Source: Rhodocyclaceae bacterium (GTDB taxonomy: Bacteria > Pseudomonadota > Gammaproteobacteria > Burkholderiales > Rhodocyclaceae). Taken from it: a DNA stretch of 7,928 nt. How positions within the stretch are numbered: the stretch's first letter is position 1; each line of letters starts with the position of its first letter. The position numbers and the translations under genes are program-made. The stretch spans positions 1 through 7,928 of the forward strand of contig JAUYFZ010000172.1 of NCBI GenBank assembly GCA_030689585.1. Reading direction: 5' to 3'. The notes beneath the pieces are model-generated. The model did no database searches. It saw only the letters and a program-made list of their open reading frames with translations, and had not been told where the DNA came from. Shown one piece after another: positions 1-6,474 of this stretch.

Positions 1-2
1 AC

Positions 3-128
3 AACAAAGCTAAAGTGACCACGAAAAAGGCATATGGTTTCAAGAGCTTTGATGTTATAAAAATAGCATTATATCATACACTTGGAAATCTGCCCGAACC
101 AGAAGTTACCCACAGATTCTGCGGATGA
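3..128 (+). CDS. Transposase, C-terminal end (ISL3-like, 5' end outside window)
   Basis: This frame is open from the window edge and ends at TGA 126-128, giving 41 codons. The peptide contains KKAYGFKSFDVIK followed by ALYHTLGNLPEPEVTHRFC. I recognise this pattern as the extreme C-terminus of DDE transposases of the ISL3 (IS204/IS1001/IS1165) group. It would be the recombinase that moves the element. The catalytic DDE residues lie upstream of the window, so whether the element is active cannot be judged. Base composition is AT-rich, unlike the res and lipid genes downstream. The last codons overlap the probable terminal inverted repeat, and the frame ends just before the mod remnant. The family is moderately certain; the reading as a transposase end is fairly certain. 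Confidence 0.7.
   Translation, partial: NKAKVTTKKAYGFKSFDVIKIALYHTLGNLPEPEVTHRFCG
49..77 (+). promoter_or_regulatory. Possible outward-reading promoter in the IS end
   Basis: TTGATG (49-54) and TATCAT (72-77) are separated by 17 bases, close to the sigma-70 consensus (4/6 and 5/6 matches). Transcription would start near 84 and read out of the element into mod and res. IS ends often carry such promoters, but AT-rich DNA gives chance matches, so this is tentative. Confidence 0.3.
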
Positions 129-131
129 ACC

Positions 132-1062
132 ATTAATACAAATAGCATTTAATGACCCAGATTTTTTTCATTGGGAGTTGAGACCGTTTGATAATGGTGT
201 AAGCGTAAATGGACAAACTAAACGTTGGGTTCCATACGAGAAAATTAGAGATTCAAAAAAATCTGTTGGATGGAGCACATGGCTGGATAAGTATGGGGCA
301 AACGCCGATGGAACAAGAGAGCTTAAAGAGCTGTTTGGCTTTAAGCCATTTGATACGCCAAAACCAACCCAATTAATAAAATGGTTTCTCTCTCTTCATG
401 CAGATGAGAATGCAATTGCTTTAGACTTCTTTGCTGGTTCTTCTGCCACAGCACAAGCCGTCATGCAACTCAACGCCGAAGACGGCGGCAGTCGAAAATT
501 CATCATGGTGCAGCTCCCCGAGTCCTGCGACGAAAAATCAGAGGCCTTCAAAGCGGGCTACACCACTATCTCCGAGATCGGTAAGGAGCGCATCCGCCGG
601 GCTGGCAAGAAGATCACAGAAGAACAGGGCGACAAGGCCGCCAAGAAGGGGCTTGACACCGGTTTTCGGGTCTTCAAGGTGGACACCTCCAGCCTCAAGG
701 ATGTCTATTACACCCCGGACGCCTTGCAGCAAAAGCAACTGGACCTCTTTGCCGACCACATCAAGCCAGACCGCAGCCCGGAAGATCTGCTCTTTCAGGT
801 CTTCCTCGACTGGGGTCTGGACCTGACCCTGCCAATTGTGAAGGAAACCATCGACGCCAAGATGGTCTTCTTCGTGGACAACAATGCCCTCCTCGCCTGT
901 TTTGATAAAGGGATAAATGAGGAACTGGTAAAGAAGCTGGCCACTCGTAAGCCCCTTCGGGCGGTCTTCCGCGATGACGCCTTTGACAGCGACAGCGTCA
1001 AGATCAATGTCGAGCAGATCTTTAAGCTGCTTTCTCCCGGCACCGACGTGAAGTCGATCTGA
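132..1062 (+). pseudogene. mod: mod: Type III restriction-modification DNA methyltransferase, 5'-truncated by an IS
   Basis: This is the C-terminal half (about 310 codons) of a Type III Mod subunit, which recognises the target site and methylates adenine using SAM; Res depends on it for site recognition. Visible parts are a segment of the target-recognition region (about 133-345), motif X as FDTPKPTQLIKWF (from 349), the SAM-binding motif I as LDFFAGSSAT (421-450), then FIMVQLPE and the family's C-terminal domain. In this (beta) class the catalytic DPPY motif lies before the recognition region. It is absent, because transposase sequence ends at about 131 where the rest of mod should be. Family members are usually about twice this length. 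The frame stays open back to a TTG at 82 inside the IS, so a 326-codon fusion is formally possible. GC content changes sharply near 450 (see findings). TGA 1060-1062 lies 13 bp before res, the usual mod-res order. Confidence 0.85.
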
Positions 1063-1065
1063 GCC

Positions 1066-1070
1066 AGGGG
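1066..1070 (+). promoter_or_regulatory. Ribosome binding site of res
   Basis: AGGGG lies five bases before ATG 1076, in the short gap after the mod stop. It supports this ATG as the res start and translation of res from a shared mod-res transcript. Confidence 0.6.
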
Positions 1071-1075
1071 CAACC

Positions 1076-4000
1076 ATGAAATTAAAATTCAAGAAACAGA
1101 CCTTCCAGACCGAGGCGGTCAACGCCGTGGCCGACTGCTTTACAGGCCAGCCGAAGAGCGAGGGGGTCAGCTATCGTATTGACCCGGGAGAAAAGCCTGT
1201 AAGTGCCGGTCCGGTGCAGCCGAAGCTGTATAATGGGCCTACGGCGGATCTTGCCCAGTCCGGCTTCAAGAACCGGGAGCTGGTCCTGACCGGCCCCCAG
1301 CTACTCGACAACATTCATGGCGTGCAGCTGCACCAGAATCTTCCCCAATCCATCGCCCTGATTAGCAGCAAGGCTTGCAAAGTCAATCTCGATATCGAGA
1401 TGGAGACCGGCACCGGCAAGACCTACTGCTACATCAAAACCATGTTTGAGTTGAACCGCCGCTATGGCTGGTCCAAGTTTATCGTGGTGGTGCCGTCGGT
1501 GGCGATCCGGGAAGGGGTGTACAAGTCCTTTGAAATCACCGCCGATCATTTCCTGGAAGAGTATGGCAACCGCGCCCGTTTCTTCATTTACAACTCCAAG
1601 CACCCCCACCACTTGGAGCAATTTTCCTCGGATGGCGGCATCAATGCCATGATCATTAATGTCCAGGCCTTCAATGCCCGTGGCAAGGACGCCCGCCGCA
1701 TTTATGAGGAGTTGGACGATTTCCAGTCGCGCCGGCCCATTGATGTGATCAAGAGCAATCATCCGATCATGATTCTGGATGAGCCGCAAAAACTGGAAGG
1801 GGCCAAGACCGCCGAGGCGCTCAAGGAGTTCGGGCCGCTGGCCATCCTGCGCTACTCCGCCACCCACAAGACCGAACACAACAAGATTTACCGGTTGGAC
1901 GCCCTGGACGCCTATACCCAGAAGCTGGTTAAAAAAATTGCGGTGCGTGGCATCACAGTGCGGGGCCTGACCGGCACCAACGCCTATCTCTACCTGGAAT
2001 CCATTGATATCTCGCCCTCTGCGCCGCCGGTGGCCCGCATTGAATTTGAAGTGAAGCAGCAGACAGGCATCGTGCGGAAATCACGAAAATTCGGCAAAGG
2101 TGACAACCTCTTCGACCTTTCCGGGGGATTGGCGCAATATAAGAATTTTGTGATCAACGATATCGACGCAAACCAAGACACCGTTACCTTCACCAATGGC
2201 GAGATGCTGACGGCCGGCGAGGCTACCGGCGATGTCAACGAAATCACTCTGCGCCGGATTCAGATCCGCGAGGCGGTCAAGGCCCATCTGGAGAAGGAAC
2301 AGGCCCTTTTTTCCCAAGGCATCAAGGTTCTCTCCCTTTTCTTCATCGATGAGGTGGCCAAGTACCGGCGCTATGTCGAAGGTGGCGAGCTTCCCGGTGA
2401 GTACGCTCAGATGTTTGAGGAAGAGTATAAAAACGCCCTCAACGACCTGCCATTGCTGGTAGATGTGCCATATCGCAAATACCTGGACGGGATCAAGGTG
2501 GAGAAGACCCACAACGGCTATTTTTCCATCGACAAGAAAAGCAACCGCCTAGTTGATCCGACAGTGGGGGCGAGGAGCACGGAAGCCGATGATGTGGACG
2601 CCTATGACCTCATTTTGAAGGACAAGGAGCGGCTGCTTTCTCTCGAAGAGCCGGTGCGCTTCATCTTCTCCCATTCCGCCTTGAGCGAAGGCTGGGACAA
2701 TCCCAACGTCTTTGTCATCTGCACCTTGAAACACAGCGACAGCAGCATCCGCAAGCGTCAGGAAGTGGGGCGCGGCCTGCGTCTCTGCGTCAACCAGGCG
2801 GGTGATCGGATGGATAGCGGCGACAACATCCACACCATCAACCAGCTGACCGTGGTAGCCAGCGAGAGCTACAAAACCTTCGTCGGCGACCTGCAGAAGG
2901 AAATCTCCGAATCGCTTTCTGCTCGACCCAGGAAAGCAGATGAGGCTTATTTTACCGGCAAGATTCTGAAGTCCGAGAAAGGAGATGTCGCGGTCACGGA
3001 GCAGATGGCCAAACAGATTTACCGCTATCTCCTGAAAAATGACTACACCGATGACAAGGACGCCATCACCAGTACCTATCATGAAGCCAAAAAAGCTGAG
3101 ACCCTGGCCCCACTACCCCCGGACCTTGTTCCTTATTTTGCGCAGATTATTCAATTAATCGACAGTGTCTTCAGCGATGCCGCTTTGCCAACAATCGATG
3201 ATGGCCGGAAAACCAAATCGAATCCCCTAAACGCAAACCTGGAGAAGGCGGAGTTCAAAGCCCTGTGGGAGAAGATCAACCGCAAGGCGGCTTATGCCGT
3301 CCACTTCGAAACCGATGAGCTGATTACGAAATGCGTGGCTGCCCTGGATAAGGAGTTGGTGGTCACCAAGCTGCGATACACGATTGAACGGGGCGAGCAA
3401 AGCGACTCGATCAGTTACGATGACATGGTCAGCGGTCAGGGTTTCACGATGAAGGAGAACGAATCCGATTCCCTGAATTACTCCAGCCATTCCGTCGTCA
3501 AATACGACCTGATCGGCAAACTGGCCGAAGACACCCAACTGACCAGAAAAACCATCGCCGAAATCCTGAAAACAATCAAACCCGCTGTTTTCGCTCAATA
3601 CCGAGTGAATCCGGAAGACTTCATGCTGAAAGCCGCCAGGACCATCAACGAGCAGAAGGCCACGGCGGTCGTGGAACATCTTTCTTATGATCCGGTTGAA
3701 GATTGTCACAAGTTGAACGAAATCTTCACCGTGGACAAGCAGCAGGATTTCAGCCGAGCGGTGAAGACCGATCGCCACGTTTATGACTATGTTTTCACCG
3801 ACTCTAAGATTGAGCGGGCCTTTGTGACGGAACTCGACAAGAGTGCCGAGGTGGTGGTCTATGCAAAACTCCCAAGGGGTTTCTTCATCCCGACCCCGGT
3901 TGGCAACTACAATCCGGACTGGGCCATTGCCTTCAAGGAGGGGAAGGTCAAGCATATCTACTTTGTCGCTGAGACCAAAGGCTCCATGTCCACCCTGGAA

Positions 4001-4126
4001 CTTAAGGAGATCGAGAAGTGCAAGGTTAACTGCGCCAGGAAGTTTTTTGCCCGAATCACCTCGGAACAGGTGAAGTATGATGTGGTGGATAGCTATGCCA
4101 AGCTGATGGATTTGGTGGGATGTTAG
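1076..4126 (+). CDS. res: Res: Type III restriction enzyme, helicase/endonuclease subunit
   Basis: This 1016-aa protein is the usual length for Type III Res (EcoP15I Res is slightly shorter). In complex with Mod, Res hydrolyses ATP, translocates or diffuses along DNA and cuts beside unmethylated sites. Superfamily 2 helicase motifs are in order: Walker A METGTGKT (residues 109-116), Walker B DEPQ (235-238), SAT (261-263), motif [10 protein letters not shown] (538-546) and motif [10 protein letters not shown] (562-569). A PD-(D/E)XK nuclease closes the protein: P947-D948, then E966-T967-K968 in YFVAETKG. No motif is missing and there is no frameshift. It follows mod by 13 bp with a good AGGGG ribosome binding site, so the two formed an operon. 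Because Mod is truncated upstream, this Res probably lacks its recognition partner unless a mod acts in trans. GC content is uniformly high, matching the 3' part of mod but not its 5' part. Confidence 0.95.
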   Translation: MKLKFKKQTFQTEAVNAVADCFTGQPKSEGVSYRIDPGEKPVSAGPVQPKLYNGPTADLAQSGFKNRELVLTGPQLLDNIHGVQLHQNLPQSIALISSKACKVNLDIEMETGTGKTYCYIKTMFELNRRYGWSKFIVVVPSVAIREGVYKSFEITADHFLEEYGNRARFFIYNSKHPHHLEQFSSDGGINAMIINVQAFNARGKDARRIYEELDDFQSRRPIDVIKSNHPIMILDEPQKLEGAKTAEALKEFGPLAILRYSATHKTEHNKIYRLDALDAYTQKLVKKIAVRGITVRGLTGTNAYLYLESIDISPSAPPVARIEFEVKQQTGIVRKSRKFGKGDNLFDLSGGLAQYKNFVINDIDANQDTVTFTNGEMLTAGEATGDVNEITLRRIQIREAVKAHLEKEQALFSQGIKVLSLFFIDEVAKYRRYVEGGELPGEYAQMFEEEYKNALNDLPLLVDVPYRKYLDGIKVEKTHNGYFSIDKKSNRLVDPTVGARSTEADDVDAYDLILKDKERLLSLEEPVRFIFSHSALSEGWDNPNVFVICTLKHSDSSIRKRQEVGRGLRLCVNQAGDRMDSGDNIHTINQLTVVASESYKTFVGDLQKEISESLSARPRKADEAYFTGKILKSEKGDVAVTEQMAKQIYRYLLKNDYTDDKDAITSTYHEAKKAETLAPLPPDLVPYFAQIIQLIDSVFSDAALPTIDDGRKTKSNPLNANLEKAEFKALWEKINRKAAYAVHFETDELITKCVAALDKELVVTKLRYTIERGEQSDSISYDDMVSGQGFTMKENESDSLNYSSHSVVKYDLIGKLAEDTQLTRKTIAEILKTIKPAVFAQYRVNPEDFMLKAARTINEQKATAVVEHLSYDPVEDCHKLNEIFTVDKQQDFSRAVKTDRHVYDYVFTDSKIERAFVTELDKSAEVVVYAKLPRGFFIPTPVGNYNPDWAIAFKEGKVKHIYFVAETKGSMSTLELKEIEKCKVNCARKFFARITSEQVKYDVVDSYAKLMDLVGC

Positions 4127-4135
4127 CTGTTGTTA

Positions 4136-4148
4136 GATCTTCAAGATC
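4136..4148. repeat. Interrupted palindrome GATCTT-C-AAGATC
   Basis: Two perfect 6-base arms flank one central base, 10 bases after the res stop, in the only gap between the restriction locus and the lipid genes. It could be an operator half-pair or a chance palindrome. It is too short to act as a terminator. Confidence 0.3.
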
Positions 4149-4195
4149 AGGCAATGTCGGTTGTGAAAACGAATTCGCATGGAGATCCGGTTTCG

Positions 4196-4867
4196 ATGAC
4201 AACACCTCCCCCTAGGCCCTTAGCGATGATTCGCGAGTTCCAGCTGGCCGACTGGGTTACTCTCGCGAACGCTGTCTGCGGTATAGGGGCGATATTCTCC
4301 ACAATGACGTACCTGCAAACCGGCGAGATCAGGCACGTCTATTTTGCCTCTGCTCTGGTGTTCGCTGCCCTGATATTTGACATCCTGGATGGCCGTATCG
4401 CCAGATGGCGGCAAATGGCGTCAGTGATGGGTCGAGAACTCGACTCCCTCGCCGATGTTATTTCCTTCGGCGTCGCCCCGGCGATTATTGCTTACGGTTG
4501 CGGCATGCAGGGCCTATACGACCGCATCGTCTTGGCCTACTTTGTCGCCTGCGGGGTCTCGCGCCTGGCCCGTTACAACGTGACCGCCGAAACGCTGTCC
4601 GAGGGTGGCGACAAGGTGAAGTACTTTGAAGGAACACCTATCCCGACCTCCCTCCTCCTCGTCTTGCTGATGGCGACCGCAGCTTCGTTCGGCGCGGTCC
4701 ACCAACATCTCTGGTTTGGCCAAGTCATGCTTGCCGGTTTCAAGCTCCATCCCCTCGTCCTGACCTTCGCCCTCTCGGGCTCGCTAATGATCAGCCGAAT
4801 CCGCATTCCAAAGATTATGAAGCGGGCAGCACGTTGCAGTGAGAGGGTTCTGGCTTGCATGTCTTGA
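4196..4867 (+). CDS. pssA: CDP-diacylglycerol-serine O-phosphatidyltransferase (phosphatidylserine synthase, Cho1-like)
   Basis: This is an integral-membrane CDP-alcohol phosphatidyltransferase, 223 aa from this start. The signature D-G-x2-A-R-x8-G-x3-D-x3-D is complete: D65, G66, A69, R70, G79, D83, D87; these residues bind the CDP group and metal. Serine as acceptor is inferred from the FxLADWVTLANAVCGIGAIF opening, GRELDSLADVISFGVAPA, RLARYNVTAE and KVKYFEGTPIPTS, which recall fungal Cho1 and its bacterial relatives. Its product is phosphatidylserine, precursor of phosphatidylethanolamine. Hydrophobic stretches near residues 20-40 and 48-64, plus several after 87, are membrane segments. 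The start is uncertain. ATG 4196 has GGAG at 4181-4184, 11 bases upstream. ATG 4154 (237 aa) and TTG 4130 (245 aa) are also in frame but poorly supported by a ribosome site, and ATG 4226 is in frame too. The end overlaps clsB by 13 bp. No convincing promoter is visible between res and this gene. Confidence 0.88.
   Translation: MTTPPPRPLAMIREFQLADWVTLANAVCGIGAIFSTMTYLQTGEIRHVYFASALVFAALIFDILDGRIARWRQMASVMGRELDSLADVISFGVAPAIIAYGCGMQGLYDRIVLAYFVACGVSRLARYNVTAETLSEGGDKVKYFEGTPIPTSLLLVLLMATAASFGAVHQHLWFGQVMLAGFKLHPLVLTFALSGSLMISRIRIPKIMKRAARCSERVLACMS
4841..4846 (+). promoter_or_regulatory. Ribosome binding site that selects the TTG start of clsB
   Basis: GAGAGG lies eight bases before TTG 4855, inside the last codons of the phosphatidylserine synthase gene. 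It is the best reason to accept a non-ATG start here, since the next in-frame ATG falls well inside the conserved domain. Confidence 0.6.
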
Positions 4868-6138
4868 CAACTGGGTCCCCCGGGAAACGATATCGCCAAG
4901 GTTTATATCAAGCTTTCCTGCCCGCGAGCCGGCCCCGCTTTATTCCGGGCAATCAGGTCTCCCTGTTACACAACGGAGAGGCCTATTTCCCCGCCATCGA
5001 AGCGGCGTTCGACCGGGCAAGGCACGAAATTTATCTTGAAACCTATATTTACGAAGATGACGCCATCGGGCGGCGGATTGCGGAGGCGCTGCAGCGGGCT
5101 GTCCAGCGCGGGGTAAAGGTCTGGATGCTGATCGACGGCTACGGGTCCAAGGACCTGCCGGGGAGCGTGCCGGGGAGCGTGCTGGGCCGCCTGCGGGCGG
5201 GCGGCGTGGGGACGCTCATCTACCGGCCCCAGATATCCCCCTGGACGTTTCGGCGCAAGCGCCTGCGCCGAATGCACCGGAAAATCGTGGTCGTGGATCG
5301 GGAGATCGCCTTTGTCGGGGGGATCAATATTATTGATGACAGGGGACCGACGGGCGACATGCCCCCTCGCTACGACTATGCAGTAGCCGTGGAAGGGCCG
5401 CTGGTGGACGAGATCCGCCTTTCCGTCCAGCGGCTGTGGTCAGTGGTGGCATGGCATCATTTTCGCAAAGGGACGGTCCGGGGCGGGGCACTGCCTGTTT
5501 CAACCTCCGCCGGGGGGCAGATGAGCGCGGCATTCCTGGTGCGGGACAATATCCGCCATCGCCGGGACATTGAAGCGGCATATCTGCGGGCGATCGAGGA
5601 GGCGGAATCAGCGATCATTATAGCCAATGCTTACTTTTTTCCGGGGCTTGATTTTCGGCATGTGCTTATCAAGGCGGCCGGGCGCGGCGTACGGGTGGTT
5701 TTGCTGCTGCAGGGGAGGGTGGAATATCTTCTCCAGCATTATGCCACGCGGGCGCTCTATGGCAATTTCCTCGATGCCGGCATTGAAATTTATGAATACC
5801 GCAAGAGCTTTTTGCACGCCAAAGTGGCGGTGATCGACGGCCATTGGGCAACGGTGGGGTCTTCGAATATCGATCCGTTCAGTCTGCTGCTTTCACGCGA
5901 AGCGAATGTTGCCGTGGACGACGAAAAATTCGCCGCGACTCTGACCCAAAGCCTGAAACTGACCATGGAAACCGATGGCCAGCGGATCTTCAGGGACAAC
6001 TGGAAACAGCAGCCCGCTAGTTTACGATTCATGAGCTGGCTCAGTTATGGTTTGCTGCGTTTGATGATGGGAATCAGCGGGTATGCCCGTGAAAACAGCC
6101 GGGCAAGGATCGTGCGAACACCCGCCCAGGAGGAATGA
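4855..6138 (+). CDS. clsB: Cardiolipin synthase, ClsB-like (phospholipase D family)
   Basis: This 427-aa protein closely follows the layout of E. coli ClsB (YbhO, about 413 aa). It has two phospholipase-D catalytic motifs: MHRKIVVVD (H141, K143, D148) with GGIN after it, and LHAKVAVID (H321, K323, D328) followed by GSSNIDPFSL. Other family marks are LLHNGEAYFPA near the N-terminus, IYLETYIYEDD, LIDGYGS and IIIANAYFFPG. Such enzymes join phosphatidyl groups, typically two phosphatidylglycerols, into cardiolipin at the inner membrane. There is no N-terminal membrane anchor, as in ClsB and unlike ClsA. The start is TTG 4855, inside the upstream synthase gene (13-bp overlap), with GAGAGG eight bases before it, so translation is probably coupled. 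A 12-bp tandem duplication (5158-5181) adds a PGSV repeat in a loop after DGYGS. A GC-rich hairpin follows ten bases after the stop. Confidence 0.92.
   Translation: MHVLTTGSPGKRYRQGLYQAFLPASRPRFIPGNQVSLLHNGEAYFPAIEAAFDRARHEIYLETYIYEDDAIGRRIAEALQRAVQRGVKVWMLIDGYGSKDLPGSVPGSVLGRLRAGGVGTLIYRPQISPWTFRRKRLRRMHRKIVVVDREIAFVGGINIIDDRGPTGDMPPRYDYAVAVEGPLVDEIRLSVQRLWSVVAWHHFRKGTVRGGALPVSTSAGGQMSAAFLVRDNIRHRRDIEAAYLRAIEEAESAIIIANAYFFPGLDFRHVLIKAAGRGVRVVLLLQGRVEYLLQHYATRALYGNFLDAGIEIYEYRKSFLHAKVAVIDGHWATVGSSNIDPFSLLLSREANVAVDDEKFAATLTQSLKLTMETDGQRIFRDNWKQQPASLRFMSWLSYGLLRLMMGISGYARENSRARIVRTPAQEE
5158..5181 (+). repeat. Perfect 12-bp tandem duplication inside clsB
   Basis: CCGGGGAGCGTG occurs twice in direct succession, in frame, encoding PGSVPGSV (residues 102-109). 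It lies between the conserved LIDGYGS segment and the first catalytic HKD motif. Confidence 0.85.
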
Positions 6139-6148
6139 GGGGAAAGAC

Positions 6149-6182
6149 AAGGCAAGTGCGCGTTCCCGCGCGCGCCTGCCTT
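6149..6182 (+). terminator. GC-rich hairpin after clsB, probable transcription terminator without a U-tract
   Basis: Bases 6149-6162 pair with 6169-6182: 12 Watson-Crick pairs, one G-T wobble (6157/6174) and one A-C mismatch (6155/6176), with a six-base loop TTCCCG. It begins ten bases after the clsB stop. The following CATAACTCC is not T-rich, so this is not a classical intrinsic terminator. It could stall polymerase, stabilise the mRNA 3' end or act with Rho. Confidence 0.5.
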
Positions 6183-6259
6183 CATAACTCCGGCGCCGAG
6201 GCGCTCACTTTGCTCCGGGCGCGATGGCAATTTCTCTTGCCGGGATGGGTATTTTCCCT

Positions 6260-6289
6260 TGGACAAAAGGGGGGGGAATGCTGTAGTTT
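6260..6289 (+). promoter_or_regulatory. Possible pyrG promoter with a G8 spacer
   Basis: TGGACA (6260-6265, 5/6 to the -35 consensus) and TAGTTT (6284-6289, 3/6, preceded by TG as in an extended -10) are 18 bases apart. The spacer contains eight consecutive G at 6269-6276. Transcription would begin near 6296, leaving a leader of about 180 bases before pyrG. The -10 match is weak, so this is a candidate only. Confidence 0.3.
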
Positions 6290-6474
6290 AATGCAAACGT
6301 AATGCGGCCCGTATGTCGGGTCATCGTCCTTGCCCCCTGCTGTTTGTCGATTGCTTGGTGGAGACCGGCGCAAGCCTTGCTTCCCCTGTGTCGTTTCACG
6401 GCGATGGGTCACGTTGCTCACGCTGAAGTCATCCTCCGTGGTTTTTTCCTATTTTACGAGACCGGCGCCATTTC

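Larger units (their letters stand above)
1..131 (+). mobile_element. Right end of an insertion sequence, probably ISL3 family (partial)
   Basis: The window opens inside an insertion sequence. It holds the last codons of a transposase (3-128) and, overlapping its stop codon, a probable terminal inverted repeat at about 105-131. Read on the other strand, that repeat begins GGTTCATCCGCAGAATCTG. Transposase genes that run into the terminal repeat are common in compact IS elements. The boundary at 131 is inferred: after it the sequence reads as methyltransferase. ISL3 elements usually duplicate 8 bp of AT-rich target, so the target duplication would be about 132-139, but the left copy is outside the window. 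The family assignment rests on remembered similarity of the transposase tail. Confidence 0.65.
6139..6474. other. Gene-free leader between clsB and pyrG (336 bp)
   Basis: I see no convincing gene here on either strand. Minus-strand frames within 6182-6421 are low-complexity and lack recognisable domains or a good ribosome site. The stretch holds the post-clsB hairpin (6149-6182), a possible promoter (6260-6289), the 11-base direct repeat GAGACCGGCGC (6361-6371 and 6458-6468), and a T-rich patch at about 6441-6455 just before pyrG. Confidence 0.7.

Noticed and set aside
82..131. Treating TTG 82 as the true mod start
   Set aside because: This stretch is explained by transposase in another frame. 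The mod-frame peptide before about 133 has no Mod character, so the open frame here is fortuitous.
132..1062. Phase-variable repeat tract in mod
   Set aside because: Many mod genes carry short tandem repeats that switch expression, but none is visible in the part present. Any such tract would be in the missing 5' half.
3227..3955. Minus-strand frame of 242 codons inside res, and similar shadows at 1301-1879 and 2549-3082
   Set aside because: They lie opposite the conserved Res reading frame and show no family motifs, as expected for the antisense of a GC-rich gene.
6182..6421. Small minus-strand frames in the clsB-pyrG gap
   Set aside because: There is no ribosome site, no recognisable domain and no fitting neighbour. 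GC-rich DNA gives such frames by chance.
6396..6450. Attenuator before pyrG formed by CACGG/CCGTG plus the T6 run
   Set aside because: The only pairings I find are 4-5 bp stems closing long loops, too weak for a credible intrinsic terminator without comparative support.
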